Source: Gilliamella apis
GTDB lineage: Bacteria; Pseudomonadota; Gammaproteobacteria; Enterobacterales; Orbaceae
DNA: 64,000 nt
NCBI RefSeq assembly: GCF_002142155.1
Contig: NZ_NASD01000008.1
Location: 36,335 to 100,334 of the forward strand
Direction: 5' to 3'
Part shown: piece by piece, positions 9,291 through 19,458 of the stretch
Layout of the letters: each line of letters starts with the position of its first letter
Numbering within the stretch: the stretch's first letter is position 1
Translations under genes and position numbers: made by a program
Notes under the pieces: model-generated
The model's input: only the letters and a program-made list of their open reading frames with translations
Databases searched by the model: none
Told to the model about the DNA's origin: nothing

Positions 9291-9320
9291 GGTGCTAATC
9301 TTAATTTATTGATTAGCACC
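9291..9320. terminator. Hairpin between convergent tonB and pepP
   Basis: GGTGCTAATC-10 nt-GATTAGCACC is a perfect 10-bp stem in the gap between the convergent genes. T tracts are weak. The arm is identical to part of the inverted repeat at 4207-4228. Confidence 0.55.
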
Positions 9321-9336
9321 TTACTTGATCATAAGT

Positions 9337-10650
9337 TTATTTATTGATTTGCATTAACTTCTCAATTTGTTGAGGATCTTTAGGCACCATTGCGGTTAAA
9401 ACTTCATTACCTGAATCAGTAATTAAAATATTATCCTCTATGCGGATGCCGATTCCTTTATAACGCTCAGGAACATCGGCTTCTTGATTAATATAGAGCC
9501 CTGGTTCAACCGTTAACACCATGCCTGCAGCAAGAATGCGATCACGATCGCTACCGACATCATGCACATCAATACCTAGCCAATGTCCTAAACCATGCAT
9601 ATAAAATGCCATGTAAGCTTTATTTGCAATTAACGTCTCGATATCGCCCTGCATAATGCCAAGTTTAACTAAACCTTCAACCATAATTCGAATAATTTGT
9701 TGGTTTACTATTGATATTGCAGTACCTGGTTGTAATAATTTGATTGCCGCGTATTGTGCCGTTAACACAATGTCATATATTTCACGTTGTGACTGATTAA
9801 ATTTACCATTTATAGGAAATGTACGGGTGATATCACCGGCATAATATTGATATTCACAACCAGCATCAATTAAGACTAAATCGCCATCTTTCAATTGGTC
9901 ACTATTATTTTCATAATGCAATATACAACCATTATTTCCGCCACCAACAATAGTGTTATATGACGGCCAACGAGCACCACGCCGAGCAAACTCGTGTAAA
10001 ATTTCGGCTTCTAATTGATATTCAAACCAATTGGGCTGACATTTTTGCATTGCTCGAATATGTGCCTTAGCACTTATTTCACAAGCTTGGCGTAAAATGG
10101 CGATTTCGTATTCAGACTTAAACATCCGCATTTCGTGAACGATTGGTCGCCAATCAATAACAATGCTTGGCGCTGAAAGTTTTAATCGACCGCCTTGCCG
10201 TAGCGTATTAAGCGTTTTTTTAATTATCTCGTCAGCATAATGATATAGCTGGTCAGCATAATAAATAGCTTTTTTACCATTGATTAAATTAGGCAAAACC
10301 TCATCAATCTCATCAAAAAGATAGGCTTCATCTACTAAAACTTTTTCAAGTGCAGCTTGTTGACCTAACCGATATCCGGTCCATGTTTCCGCTAAAGGAT
10401 CCTTTTTACGGTTAAATAATATGTATCGAGCCTGATTATCAGATTCCTTTATTACCGCCAATAGTGCTTCTGGCTCGGCAAAAAAAGTAAAATACCAAAA
10501 ATCACTATCTTGCCGATAAGGATAGTGAGTATCATTGCTTCGCGTAACCTCTGGTGAAGCAAAAAACAAAGCGATACTATTTGGCTCCATTTGTGCCAAT
10601 AATTTATTTCGTCGCGCTAAAAGTTCTGTTTTGCTATGCATATCTACCAT
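9337..10650 (-). CDS. pepP: Xaa-Pro aminopeptidase
   Basis: Cytosolic dimanganese M24B peptidase that removes N-terminal residues preceding proline. The metal ligands are visible in LIDAGCEY, GDITRTFP, MHGLGHWLGIDVHDVG, LTVEPGLY and GIRIEDN. N-terminal AMP_N domain with SPEVTRSNDTHYPYRQDSDFWYF-like family blocks. The start at 10650 (MVDMHSK) has AAGGTG 7 bases upstream; the longer frame begins with TTG at 10671. 437 residues against 441 in E. coli. The ygfB gene lies 32 bp upstream, as in enteric ygfB-pepP operons. Confidence 0.96.
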   Translation of the reverse strand: MVDMHSKTELLARRNKLLAQMEPNSIALFFASPEVTRSNDTHYPYRQDSDFWYFTFFAEPEALLAVIKESDNQARYILFNRKKDPLAETWTGYRLGQQAALEKVLVDEAYLFDEIDEVLPNLINGKKAIYYADQLYHYADEIIKKTLNTLRQGGRLKLSAPSIVIDWRPIVHEMRMFKSEYEIAILRQACEISAKAHIRAMQKCQPNWFEYQLEAEILHEFARRGARWPSYNTIVGGGNNGCILHYENNSDQLKDGDLVLIDAGCEYQYYAGDITRTFPINGKFNQSQREIYDIVLTAQYAAIKLLQPGTAISIVNQQIIRIMVEGLVKLGIMQGDIETLIANKAYMAFYMHGLGHWLGIDVHDVGSDRDRILAAGMVLTVEPGLYINQEADVPERYKGIGIRIEDNILITDSGNEVLTAMVPKDPQQIEKLMQINK

Positions 10651-10682
10651 AACTTGCACCTTAAAAATCAATGATACTGATA

Positions 10683-11225
10683 TTAATGAATAGTTGGGGT
10701 TATATCAGATTCGTTAAATTCATCAAAACAAAGCATCGCCGTGATCCGAACGTATTCTTTAATTTCTTCAAATGCAAAGCCTAACTCTTGCTGATCTTCA
10801 TTTTCATCATAACCCAATTTAACGATTTGTCTCAGGTCGTATATTGCCTCACCAACATCACCTTTAACCCGATTAATTTTAGGTTGAACCAAACCAATTC
10901 CTAATAAAAAATGATTAACCCATCCGACTAAATCATCAATTTGGGTAAATAAATCTTGATCGCCGAGTAACAATTGAAACTCAAAATCTTCATCAATAAG
11001 CTGCTGTTTTGTTAAATGATATAATTTTTCAATTTCTTTGTTTAAAGGTTCAGCAATGCTTTGCCCATCATTTAACATATCCTTAGTTAAAATTTTCCAG
11101 CTTTCATCATGATTGCCGCCAGCTAATATACCTGATAAAAAACCATGTAATTCAGCCACTGTCATGCCGATTTTATTTTGGATAAGTTGGCGATTAAGTT
11201 CATTGTAATTATTGCTATTAGTCAT
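10683..11225 (-). CDS. ygfB: YecA/UPF0149 family protein YgfB
   Basis: 180-residue helical protein of the UPF0149 family. Blocks shared with E. coli YgfB include AELHGFLSGILAGGN, LVGWVNHFLLGIGL, GEAIYDLRQI, LGYDENEDQQEL and EIKEYVRITAMLC. The start at 11225 (MTNSNN) has AAGGTGG just upstream; the GTG at 11234 falls inside that Shine-Dalgarno and is rejected. The gene runs into pepP in the order seen in E. coli. Its biochemical role is not established by the sequence. Confidence 0.9.
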   Translation of the reverse strand: MTNSNNYNELNRQLIQNKIGMTVAELHGFLSGILAGGNHDESWKILTKDMLNDGQSIAEPLNKEIEKLYHLTKQQLIDEDFEFQLLLGDQDLFTQIDDLVGWVNHFLLGIGLVQPKINRVKGDVGEAIYDLRQIVKLGYDENEDQQELGFAFEEIKEYVRITAMLCFDEFNESDITPTIH

Positions 11226-11349
11226 TAGATCCACCTTAGTCTTAAATACCGTGAAAACACACCCCCTGCACTTTCACGGATTAATAGTATATAATTTATG
11301 CCTAGCTATAAATAATAAACAGGTTATTGTGCTTTATAAAGGAAATATT

Positions 11350-11694
11350 TTGAACATTTTTAGATTGATCGTAGCATTGCCCTCGCTATTTTTATTCTTT
11401 GTTATGTCATTAACTGCATGTAGTTCATGGGTGCCCAATAAAGGCGTGATTGTTCTTAATGTACAGAATCAAACAAATACCTCTATAACTAGCCAAGATT
11501 TACCTAAAAATTATCATTTAGGCAACAGCGAACAAGAGCTTGAAAAATTTGAATCTTTTTGCCACGAAGAGATCCGGGCTTCACAACTTGATGGTAGTGA
11601 AGAAGTTGTGTTTGAAAATATCAAACGAGGAATTCACGGGCAGGTGGAATTTAAAAAATGTCGTGATAAAATCACTCGAATTTACCGATATTAA
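11350..11694 (+). CDS. Putative small lipoprotein of unknown function
   Basis: With the TTG at 11350 as start, the 114-residue product begins MNIFRLIVALPSLFLFF and has a lipobox SLTAC, so it is a likely lipoprotein; AAAGGA lies 7 bases before the TTG. A GTG at 11329 is the alternative start and would add 7 residues. The mature part is charged and has three further Cys residues (FCHEE, KKCRD region). No domain recognised. It is divergent from ygfB, with a TATAAT-like hexamer near 11290, and 141 bp before ptsH. Confidence 0.6.
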   Translation: MNIFRLIVALPSLFLFFVMSLTACSSWVPNKGVIVLNVQNQTNTSITSQDLPKNYHLGNSEQELEKFESFCHEEIRASQLDGSEEVVFENIKRGIHGQVEFKKCRDKITRIYRY

Positions 11695-11835
11695 CAATAA
11701 TATCGGCTAACTTGGTTGATTATTATCTACAAGATTGGACGAATTGTTAAAGAACTGTGAAATCTTACTAGCCTTTCACGCTGTTTTTATTTATATTGTC
11801 GTCTGAAAAAACATATTTTTGGGAGTAAAATAATT

Positions 11836-12093
11836 ATGTATAAACAAGATGTAACCATTACTGCATCGAATGGCCTTCATACTCGCCCTGCTGCGCAATT
11901 TGTAAAAGAAGCAAAAAACTTTAATGCTGAAATTACTGTCACATCAAACGGAAAAAGTGCTAGCGCTAAAAGCTTATTCAAATTACAAACATTAGGCTTA
12001 ACTCAAGGCACAACTATTACTATTTCAGCCGAAGGTGAAGATGAAAAAGAAGCAGTAACTCATTTAGTAAAATTAATTCCTGAATTGGAATAA
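11836..12093 (+). CDS. ptsH: Phosphocarrier protein HPr
   Basis: General PTS phosphocarrier that receives phosphate from Enzyme I on His15 and passes it to sugar-specific EIIA domains. 85 residues, the normal length. [12 protein letters not shown] carries His15, and [12 protein letters not shown] carries Ser46. Gram-negative HPr is not usually regulated by HPr kinase at Ser46. Shine-Dalgarno GGGAG upstream. It leads the operon ptsH-ptsI-crr, with 51 bp to ptsI. Confidence 0.98.
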   Translation: MYKQDVTITASNGLHTRPAAQFVKEAKNFNAEITVTSNGKSASAKSLFKLQTLGLTQGTTITISAEGEDEKEAVTHLVKLIPELE

Positions 12094-12144
12094 TACTCCC
12101 AATTATTATTGAACGGTTTTAATATTGAATAAGGATTAAATGTT

Positions 12145-13872
12145 ATGGTATCAGGTATACTTGTTTCCCCAGGTATCGCTTTTGCAAAAGCGCTATTATT
12201 AAAAGAAGAACCTATTGTAATTAATAATAGGCAAATTCTTGATAACAAAATTGACGCTGAAATCGAACGCTTTAAAGAAGCTCGTCAAAAATCAAGCGAA
12301 CAATTAAATGCTATCATGGAGAGAGCAAAAACCACATTAGGTGAAGATAAAGCTGCCATTTTTGAAGGTCACATAATGCTTCTTGAGGATGAAGATCTTG
12401 AACAAGAAGTTATCTCACGTATCCAAAGTAAACACTCAAGTGCTGATGCTGCCGTTCAATCTGTATTTGAAACGCAAGCAAAAGAGTTAGAAAACTTAGA
12501 TGACGAATATTTAAAAGAACGTGCTGCAGATATCCGTGATATTGGCAAACGTCTATTGAAAAACATTCTCGGTATTGAAATTGTTGATCTAAGTGCTATT
12601 AGCCAACCTTGTATCCTAGTTGCAACTGATTTAACACCATCAGAAACTGCACAATTAAATTTAGATATGGTGTTAGGATTTATCACTGATGCTGGTGGTC
12701 GCACTTCACATACCTCAATCATGGCTCGTTCATTAGAAATTCCAGCTATCGTTGGTACCTCTAATGCAACCCAAGCAATCAAACAAGGTGATTTTGTTAT
12801 TTTAGATGCTATCAACAACGCTATCTATATTAATCCTGATCACACTACTGAAGAAAAATTAAAACAAGTCCAAGCAAAATATATTGCTGACAAAGAAGAA
12901 TTAGCAAAATTAAAAGATTTACCAGCGGTAACTCTTGATGGTCATCAAGTGGAAATTTGTGCCAATATCGGTACAGTTCGTGATATTGCTGGTGCCGATC
13001 GTAATGGTTATGAAGGTGTTGGTCTTTATCGCACTGAATTCTTATTTATGGATCGTGATGCGTATCCTAATGAAGAAGAACAATTCAAAGCATATAAAGA
13101 AGTAGCCGAATCAACGAATGGTTTATCAATTATCGTTCGTACCATGGATATTGGTGGTGACAAAGATGTACCTTATATGCATTTACCAAAAGAAGAAAAT
13201 CCATTCTTAGGTTGGCGTGCAATTCGTATCTGTTTAGATCGTAAAGAGATATTACATGCACAATTACGCGCAATTCTACGTGCTTCAGCCTTTGGTAAAT
13301 TACGTATCATGTTCCCAATGATTATTTCAGTTGAAGAAATTCGTATCTTAAAATCTGAAATCAATATTCTTAAAGAACAATTAACCGCCGAAGGTAAAGC
13401 GTTTGATAAAGAAATCGAAATTGGAGTTATGATTGAAACCCCTGCAGCAGCAGTTATTGCTCGTCACTTAGCTAAAGAAGTTGACTTCTTCAGTATTGGT
13501 ACTAACGATTTAACCCAATATACACTTGCTGTTGACCGTGGTAATGAGCTTATATCACATCTTTATAATCCGTTTTCACCATCAGTGTTAACATTAATTA
13601 AAAATGTCATTGATGCTTCTCATAAAGAAGGCAAATGGACAGGAATGTGTGGTGAACTTGCTGGTGATGAAAGAGCAACTATCCTATTATTAGGTATGGG
13701 ACTTGATGAGTTTAGTATGAGTGCTGTATCAATTCCTAAAATCAAAAAATTAATTCGTAATACCAATTACGAAGAAGCGAAAAAATTTGCTGAAACTGCA
13801 CTAGAAAAAGCAACCGCTAAAGAAATAACTGATTTAATTGAAAAATATACTGCTGAAAAGCAAATTTGTTAG
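12145..13872 (+). CDS. ptsI: PTS Enzyme I (phosphoenolpyruvate-protein phosphotransferase)
   Basis: Cytosolic dimer that starts the PTS by autophosphorylating with PEP. 575 residues, as in E. coli. The phospho-histidine is His189 in [13 protein letters not shown]. The C-terminal PEP-binding barrel has [54 protein letters not shown] and GMCGELAGD with the catalytic Cys. AAGGAT precedes the ATG. Followed 9 bp later by crr. Confidence 0.98.
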   Translation: MVSGILVSPGIAFAKALLLKEEPIVINNRQILDNKIDAEIERFKEARQKSSEQLNAIMERAKTTLGEDKAAIFEGHIMLLEDEDLEQEVISRIQSKHSSADAAVQSVFETQAKELENLDDEYLKERAADIRDIGKRLLKNILGIEIVDLSAISQPCILVATDLTPSETAQLNLDMVLGFITDAGGRTSHTSIMARSLEIPAIVGTSNATQAIKQGDFVILDAINNAIYINPDHTTEEKLKQVQAKYIADKEELAKLKDLPAVTLDGHQVEICANIGTVRDIAGADRNGYEGVGLYRTEFLFMDRDAYPNEEEQFKAYKEVAESTNGLSIIVRTMDIGGDKDVPYMHLPKEENPFLGWRAIRICLDRKEILHAQLRAILRASAFGKLRIMFPMIISVEEIRILKSEINILKEQLTAEGKAFDKEIEIGVMIETPAAAVIARHLAKEVDFFSIGTNDLTQYTLAVDRGNELISHLYNPFSPSVLTLIKNVIDASHKEGKWTGMCGELAGDERATILLLGMGLDEFSMSAVSIPKIKKLIRNTNYEEAKKFAETALEKATAKEITDLIEKYTAEKQIC

Positions 13873-13881
13873 GAGGCCATA

Positions 13882-14385
13882 ATGGGTCTATTTGATAAAA
13901 TAAAACAGTTTGTCTCTGACGATAACAAAAATAGCATTGAAATTATTGCACCTCTTAGTGGAGAGATCGTTAAAATCGAAGATGTGCCTGATGTTGTTTT
14001 TGCTGAAAAAATCGTTGGTGATGGCGTTGCAATTAAACCATCTGGCAACAAAATTGTCGCACCATTAAATGGTAAAATTGGCAAAATTTTTGAAACTAAT
14101 CATGCTTTTGCGATTGAGTCAGATGAAGGTATTGAACTTTTTGTTCATTTTGGTATAGATACCGTTGAACTAAAAGGTGAAGGTTTTACTCGTGTTGCTG
14201 AAGAAGGACAACAAGTTAAAATTGGTGATACTATCATTGAAATTGATCTACCGTTACTTGAAAGTAAAGCTAAATCAGTTTTAACTCCTGTTGTAATTTC
14301 AAATATGGAAACAGTAGTTGAACTAACCAAACTAACTGGTTCTGTTGAAGCAGGTAAAACGCCAATTATGCGTATTAAAAAATAA
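13882..14385 (+). CDS. crr: PTS glucose-specific EIIA component
   Basis: Accepts phosphate from HPr. In enterics it drives inducer exclusion and adenylate cyclase control. 167 residues with the EIIA-Glc fold signatures [27 protein letters not shown]-like NHAFAIES (His74) and [16 protein letters not shown] (active His89). AGGAGG Shine-Dalgarno 9 bp after ptsI. Strong bidirectional terminator after it. Presence of crr makes CRP-type catabolite control plausible here, consistent with the CRP-site candidate in the sugar-acid island. Confidence 0.97.
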   Translation: MGLFDKIKQFVSDDNKNSIEIIAPLSGEIVKIEDVPDVVFAEKIVGDGVAIKPSGNKIVAPLNGKIGKIFETNHAFAIESDEGIELFVHFGIDTVELKGEGFTRVAEEGQQVKIGDTIIEIDLPLLESKAKSVLTPVVISNMETVVELTKLTGSVEAGKTPIMRIKK

Positions 14386-14393
14386 TCATCTAT

Positions 14394-14427
14394 AAAAACC
14401 TTCAGTTAAAACTGAAGGTTTTTTTTA
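14394..14427. terminator. Bidirectional terminator between crr and pgi
   Basis: AAAAACCTTCAGT-TAAA-ACTGAAGGTTTTT, with eight or more T following on the plus strand and an A run before it, serves the convergent crr and pgi genes. Confidence 0.92.
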
Positions 14428-14445
14428 TCTATTGTTAAACTCGCT

Positions 14446-16095
14446 CTAACGCCATTTCTTGTATTGATTGATTAAGTTGTTAGTTGAATCATCATGAGAA
14501 CTCACAGGTTTATCATCGGCTAATTCAGGTAAAATACGACCAGCTAGCTGTTTACCTAGTTCAACACCCCATTGATCAAAACTAAAGATGTTAAGAATAA
14601 CACCTTGTGTGAAGATTTTGTGTTCATACATAGCAACTAATGCCCCTAGAGCATAAGGTGTGATTTTTTTGACTAAAATAGAGTTGGTTGGCTTATTACC
14701 GGCAAAAACTTTAAAAGGAATAATAGATTTAACTTCATCAAGGCTTTTACCAGCCGCAAGGAATTCTTGTTCTACCTGTTGCTCAGTTTTACCAAAAGCT
14801 AAAGCTTCAGTTTGTGCAAAGAAATTTGAAAGTAATTTAGGATGATGATCTCCAACCGGATTATGGCTAATTGCTGGTGCAATAAAATCACAAGGAATCA
14901 GTTTAGTACCTTGATGAATCAATTGATAGAAGGCATGTTGGCCATTAGTACCAGGTTCACCCCAAATAATAGGTCCAGTAGTATAAGTCGTTTTATTACC
15001 ATTACGATCAACGCTTTTACCATTTGATTCCATATTACCTTGTTGAAAATAAGCAGCAAAACGATGCATATATTGATCATAAGGTAGAATCGCTTCGGTT
15101 TCGGCACCATAAAAGTTATTGTACCAAATACCAATTAAAGCAAGTAAAGTCGGAATATTTTTTTCAATTGGTGCGCTTTGGAAATGTTTATCCATTGCAT
15201 GGCCACCAGCTAAAAACTGTTTAAAGTTTTCATAACCAATGGAAAGAACGATTGATAAACCAATTGCCGACCAAGACGAATAGCGACCACCAACCCAATC
15301 CCAAAATTCAAACATATTAGCAGTATCAATACCAAACTTTTCAACTTCTTTAGTATTAGTTGATAATGCAACAAAATGCAGTGCTACTGCTTTATCATCT
15401 TTAGCTGCATCAAGTAACCATTGACGGGCAGTTTGAGCATTAGTCATCGTTTCTTGAGTTGTAAAAGTTTTCGACGCAACTAAAAAGAGTGTTGTTTCTG
15501 GATTAAGATCTTTTAATGCTTCTACAATATGCGTACCATCAACATTAGATACAAAATGCATCGTTAAATGGTTTTTATAAGGTCGAAGAGCTTCAGTAAT
15601 CATGTGAGGGCCTAAATCTGAACCACCAATACCGATATTAACAACATCGGTGATAGCCTTACCGGTATAACCTTTCCATTCTCCGCTAATCACTTTTTTA
15701 CTAAAGGACTCCATCTTAGCAAGCACTGCATTGACATCATCCATAACATTTTTGCCATCAACATAAATTGGAGAGTTAGATACATTACGAAGTGCAACGT
15801 GTAACACCGCTCGATCTTCTGTGCGATTAATTTTTTCACCGCTATACATTGCTTCAATCGCACCATTTAAATCACACTCATCCACAAGCTGATAAAGGAT
15901 TTCTAATGTTTCTTGCGTTAAACGGTTTTTTGAAAGATCAACCAAAAACTCATCCTCAAACGGAATACTCAGTTTTTCGACTCGCTTAGGCTCGTCTTTT
16001 AATATTTCGGCTATAGTTTTATTATGATGTTTTTGATAACTGGCTTGAAGGGATTTCCAAGAAGATGTAGAGGTTGGATCTATTGATTTTAACAT
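14446..16095 (-). CDS. pgi: Glucose-6-phosphate isomerase
   Basis: Interconverts glucose-6-phosphate and fructose-6-phosphate. 549 residues, identical in length to E. coli Pgi. Conserved blocks: [90 protein letters not shown] and the catalytic LGKQLAGRI region. AAGGA precedes the ATG. The 257 bp upstream, towards the IclR gene, holds its promoter; no clear regulator site was recognised there. Confidence 0.98.
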   Translation of the reverse strand: MLKSIDPTSTSSWKSLQASYQKHHNKTIAEILKDEPKRVEKLSIPFEDEFLVDLSKNRLTQETLEILYQLVDECDLNGAIEAMYSGEKINRTEDRAVLHVALRNVSNSPIYVDGKNVMDDVNAVLAKMESFSKKVISGEWKGYTGKAITDVVNIGIGGSDLGPHMITEALRPYKNHLTMHFVSNVDGTHIVEALKDLNPETTLFLVASKTFTTQETMTNAQTARQWLLDAAKDDKAVALHFVALSTNTKEVEKFGIDTANMFEFWDWVGGRYSSWSAIGLSIVLSIGYENFKQFLAGGHAMDKHFQSAPIEKNIPTLLALIGIWYNNFYGAETEAILPYDQYMHRFAAYFQQGNMESNGKSVDRNGNKTTYTTGPIIWGEPGTNGQHAFYQLIHQGTKLIPCDFIAPAISHNPVGDHHPKLLSNFFAQTEALAFGKTEQQVEQEFLAAGKSLDEVKSIIPFKVFAGNKPTNSILVKKITPYALGALVAMYEHKIFTQGVILNIFSFDQWGVELGKQLAGRILPELADDKPVSSHDDSTNNLINQYKKWR

Positions 16096-16352
16096 AGCTC
16101 ATTCCTTAAATAATATAGCATTGTCATTCATAATATAACTATGCCTAACATGATGCAAGATAAGGATTTATCGATTTAAATTCACAAAGCGAGAAAAATA
16201 ATAAAAGTTATTTTCTTTTCCTTATCAAATAACTTGAATATAATGTTGAAGATAAGACACTTAATACACTAAACCGTTCATAATATGTTTTTCTAAACAA
16301 TTAGTATCAATAAAATAAATATATTTCTTACATTATTATATTAGGATATTTC

Positions 16353-17102
16353 ATGCCCAATATTCAAACACTGGTACCAGCATTAGATAAAATTGTCCGT
16401 ATTTGTGATTATTTAGATAACCACAGAGGGGCTACTTTTAGTCAAATATTTCAAGATCTCAATTTACCTAAAAGCAGTACATCAACACTATTAAATGCCT
16501 TAGTCATGCATGGTATTTTGCGACAAGATCAAAATAAGTATTATCTTGGGTTAAAATTGCATGAATGGGGAGATAAATCTCTAGAACAGTTTGATATCAC
16601 TAAAATAGCCGAACCTTTAATGATTAAACTGCGAGATAAAACCAATTTGACCTGCCATTTAGGTGTTCTTGATGGTCTTTATTCTGTTTATATTGCTAAA
16701 ATTGAAAATGATCAGGCTATTGGTATTCGCACTTGGATTGGTAAAAAATTGCCTTTGCATAGCTCTGGTATTGGCAAAGCATTAATAGCTTGGTTACCAG
16801 AAGAAAAAATTGATCAACTTATTCCCGAAGATAAATTAATCAAATATACCGACACAACAATAACCAGCAAGAAACAGTTAAAAAAAGAGCTTGCTAAAAT
16901 TAGGTCTCAAGGTTGGGCTTATGATAATCAGGAAGATGTTCAAGGTGTTCATTGTATTGCTGCACCAATCTTCAATAAAAATAACGAACCCATCGCAGCT
17001 ATCAGTATTTCGGGTGTTCTTTTTCAACTACCTGTGGATAAAATCGATAAATACTCACAATTAGTACGTGATGCATGCCAACAATTGACAGATAAGTTTT
17101 AA
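16353..17102 (+). CDS. IclR-family transcriptional regulator of the sugar-acid island
   Basis: 249 residues: winged HTH at about 8-68 (FSQIFQDLNLPKSSTSTLLNAL) and a C-terminal IclR effector domain (LHSSGIGKALIAWLPEE, GWAYDNQEDVQGVHCIAAPIF, AISISGV). IclR regulators often sense 2-keto-3-deoxy sugar acids (KdgR) and sit beside aldonate genes, as with yagI and rhmR in E. coli. It is convergent with the alcohol dehydrogenase and is the likely controller of the divergent promoter at 18301-18519. The effector is unknown. Confidence 0.88.
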   Translation: MPNIQTLVPALDKIVRICDYLDNHRGATFSQIFQDLNLPKSSTSTLLNALVMHGILRQDQNKYYLGLKLHEWGDKSLEQFDITKIAEPLMIKLRDKTNLTCHLGVLDGLYSVYIAKIENDQAIGIRTWIGKKLPLHSSGIGKALIAWLPEEKIDQLIPEDKLIKYTDTTITSKKQLKKELAKIRSQGWAYDNQEDVQGVHCIAAPIFNKNNEPIAAISISGVLFQLPVDKIDKYSQLVRDACQQLTDKF

Positions 17103-17135
17103 TAATATTGAATCATTATGATTCAATATTATTTT
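17101..17135. terminator. Terminator between iclR-type gene and alcohol dehydrogenase
   Basis: A near-perfect 33-bp palindrome (16-bp arms around one T, reading AATAATATTGAATCAT and its complement) overlaps the regulator's stop codon and ends in TTTT. Its symmetry lets it serve both convergent genes. Confidence 0.75.
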
Positions 17136-17157
17136 GACTCATTGGATAAATTAACTG

Positions 17158-18300
17158 CTACGCTATTTTCTTAAATAACTCAATCAGTTTTTGTTTATCA
17201 AAAAATACTGGATTTGCTCCGGCACAAGCATCTTTCATCGAATTTTCAGCCAATAATTCAAAATCTGGATTATCAACACCAATTTCTTTTAAAGATTTAG
17301 GGATACCTACCTCTTGTGCCAAATCTTTAATTCGTTTTATCACATAATCAACACACTCTTGATCCGTTTTATTTTTAGTATCTAATCCGATTGTTTCTGC
17401 GATAACTCTAAATTTTTCTGGCGCATGTTTAGCATTTTCTTCTTCAACTACCGATAATAACATTGCATTACATACCCCATGAGGTAAATCATAAAGACCA
17501 CCTAGTTGATGAGCCATAGCATGAACATTACCCAGACCGGCATTGCTAAATGCAATTCCATTTAAAAAACAGGCATAACTCATCTGTTCTCTTGCTTCGA
17601 TATCGTTACCATTTTTAACCGCTCGAGCTAAATACTTAAAAGTTTGACCAATCGCATATAATGCGGTTGAATCAGTAACATCCATCGCTCCTTTAGCAAC
17701 TACAGCTTCAATAGCATGAGTTAATGCATCCATACCTGTTGCCGCAGTTAAATTGGCTGGTTTAGAAATCATTAAATCAGGATCACTAACTGTTATTGAC
17801 GCCAATGTATTTGGATCCACCATAATCATTTTCACGTGTCTACTTTCATCAGTAATCACGTAATTGATGGTAACTTCGGCAGAGGTACCAGCAGTTGTTG
17901 CTATTGCCACAATTGGTAAACATTTATGTTTACTTTTATGCATCCCTTCATAGTCAGTAATTTTACCGCCATTCGTCGCCAACACAGCAACAGCTTTACC
18001 ACAATCTTGTGGCGATCCACCACCAATTGAGACAATAAAATCACATTTAGATTCTTGACATAATTTTAGTGCATTTTCAACATTAGTAACGGTTGGATTT
18101 GGTTTTACATCGTAAAAAATAACCGATTCAATCCCCTCTTTTGCCAATATATCTACTACTCTATCTACAGTACCATTACCCACTAAAAACTTATCACTAA
18201 CAACGAATGCTTTTCGGCAATTTAGTTTTTTAACCGGTACACCTAATTCAGATAAACATCCTTTACCCAATAGATTAACCGGTGGAATGTAATAAATCAT
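17158..18300 (-). CDS. Iron-containing alcohol dehydrogenase, FucO-like
   Basis: 380-residue group III alcohol dehydrogenase (E. coli FucO 382). NAD-binding SIGGGSPQDCGKA at 91-103, ATTAGTSAEVTINYVITDE as in lactaldehyde reductase, and metal ligands Asp191 and His195 (GMDALTHA), His260 (NVHAMAH) and His274 (LPHGV) by spacing with FucO 196/200/263/277. It would reduce the aldehyde released by the neighbouring aldolase (lactaldehyde, glycolaldehyde or glyceraldehyde), or oxidise an alcohol; direction is inferred. It is transcribed divergently from the aldolase gene across a 219-bp shared promoter region. Confidence 0.88.
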   Translation of the reverse strand: MIYYIPPVNLLGKGCLSELGVPVKKLNCRKAFVVSDKFLVGNGTVDRVVDILAKEGIESVIFYDVKPNPTVTNVENALKLCQESKCDFIVSIGGGSPQDCGKAVAVLATNGGKITDYEGMHKSKHKCLPIVAIATTAGTSAEVTINYVITDESRHVKMIMVDPNTLASITVSDPDLMISKPANLTAATGMDALTHAIEAVVAKGAMDVTDSTALYAIGQTFKYLARAVKNGNDIEAREQMSYACFLNGIAFSNAGLGNVHAMAHQLGGLYDLPHGVCNAMLLSVVEEENAKHAPEKFRVIAETIGLDTKNKTDQECVDYVIKRIKDLAQEVGIPKSLKEIGVDNPDFELLAENSMKDACAGANPVFFDKQKLIELFKKIA

Positions 18301-18396
18301 ATTTACCTCTTAATTAATAACATTAAAAAATTCCCACAAAAAGAACTATATTTCATTATACGGAAAAAACCAATTACAAAAAAAATTATTTTTGAC

Positions 18397-18418
18397 AATG
18401 AGAGGATGATCACAAAAT
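18397..18418. promoter_or_regulatory. Candidate CRP (cAMP receptor protein) site
   Basis: TGAGA-N6-TCACA (18399-18414) matches 9 of 10 core positions of TGTGA-N6-TCACA. It is centred near 18406 in the divergent promoter between the alcohol dehydrogenase and the aldolase. A TAATAC hexamer at 18436 would place it near -41 for the rightward operon. Confidence 0.5.
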
Positions 18419-18470
18419 TAATTTTCTTTTGAATTAATACATTGCAATTCTAGATTTTTTTACCAATAAT

Positions 18471-18509
18471 TTGTTCCAATTTAAGAAACAATGTTCTACA
18501 TCATGAACA
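18471..18509. promoter_or_regulatory. Clustered palindromes, candidate IclR-type operator
   Basis: Three overlapping symmetries lie just before the aldolase Shine-Dalgarno: TTGTTCC-N7-GAAACAA (18471-18491, one mismatch), AACA-A-TGTT (18486-18494), and TGTTC-N8-GAACA (18492-18509, perfect). GAAACA/TGTTTC-type half sites resemble KdgR-like IclR operators. A bound regulator would block the rightward transcript. Confidence 0.5.
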
Positions 18510-18519
18510 AGGAGAAAAA

Positions 18520-19425
18520 ATGAATTTAGAAAAATTTAAAGGTATATTCCCTCCAGTCCCTACTATCGTTAATAAAAAAGGGGAACTAGATAAAAAAGGA
18601 ATGGGCAAATTATTAGATCATCTCATCGATAACGAAGCTGATGGTGTTTTAATTCTAGGTAGTGGTGGTGAGTTCTGCCATATGCCACCTAAGTTGCGAT
18701 ATGAAGTTGCTGAATTTGCGGTAAAACATATCAATAAACGCATTCCGGTGATGATTGGAATATCCAGTCCAAGTACCAAAGAAACTATTCAATATGGTCA
18801 GCATGCAGCACAAATAGGCGCAGATGCCGTTTTAGTGGTTAATCCATATTATGCTTTATTGAATAGTGATGCCATTTATCACCATTATAAAACTGTCGCT
18901 GAAAATCTTGATATACCAGTACTACTTTACAATTTCCCGGCATTAACCGGCCAAGATATTGGTATTGATGTTATTACTCGATTAGCCAAGGATCAACCAA
19001 ATATTATTGGTTTGAAAGACACCATTGATAACATAAGCCATACCCGAGAAGTTATCAACAGAGTTCACGCCTTCCGTCCAGATTTTATTATCTTCAGTGG
19101 ATTTGATGAATATATGTTAGACACTCTTATTCTTGGTGGACACGGTGGTATTCCTGCAACCTTTAATTTTGCACCAAAAATTACTAAAGGAATTTATAAA
19201 GCTTTTGTTAAAAAAGATTATGAAAAAGCATTTAAATTACAACGTCAATTAGCAAAATTAATGCCTGTCTATGCAATTGAATCTCCATTCTTTGGCGTAA
19301 TCAAACAAGCAATAAAACTGTCCGGTGTCGATATTTCAACAGAAGTTTTAGCTCCAGTAATGCCATTAACTTCCGATAAAAAGAAAGTTCTAAAAAAATT
19401 ATTATCCGATTCAAAGATTTTATAA
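18520..19425 (+). CDS. DapA-superfamily 2-keto-3-deoxy-aldonate aldolase, YagE/YjhH-like
   Basis: 301-residue class I (Schiff-base) aldolase. LGSGGEF at 46-52, VVNPYY, Tyr137 in LYNFPALTGQD, and the Schiff-base Lys166 in NIIGLKDTID. These are the diagnostic blocks of E. coli YagE (2-keto-3-deoxygluconate aldolase) and YjhH (2-keto-3-deoxy-pentonate aldolase), not of dihydrodipicolinate synthase. Expected products are pyruvate and a 2- to 3-carbon aldehyde. AAGGAG precedes the ATG. It is first gene of a rightward operon: 33 bp to the dehydratase gene, and divergent from a FucO-like reductase that could take the aldehyde. Confidence 0.9.
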   Translation: MNLEKFKGIFPPVPTIVNKKGELDKKGMGKLLDHLIDNEADGVLILGSGGEFCHMPPKLRYEVAEFAVKHINKRIPVMIGISSPSTKETIQYGQHAAQIGADAVLVVNPYYALLNSDAIYHHYKTVAENLDIPVLLYNFPALTGQDIGIDVITRLAKDQPNIIGLKDTIDNISHTREVINRVHAFRPDFIIFSGFDEYMLDTLILGGHGGIPATFNFAPKITKGIYKAFVKKDYEKAFKLQRQLAKLMPVYAIESPFFGVIKQAIKLSGVDISTEVLAPVMPLTSDKKKVLKKLLSDSKIL

Positions 19426-19458
19426 AAATTTATTACTAATTAGTTTTAGGAGCAAATT

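Noticed and set aside
18520..19425. Dihydrodipicolinate synthase (dapA)
   Set aside because: The GSGGE, NPYY and LYNFPALTGQD blocks and the sugar-acid neighbourhood fit the YagE/YjhH aldolase branch instead.
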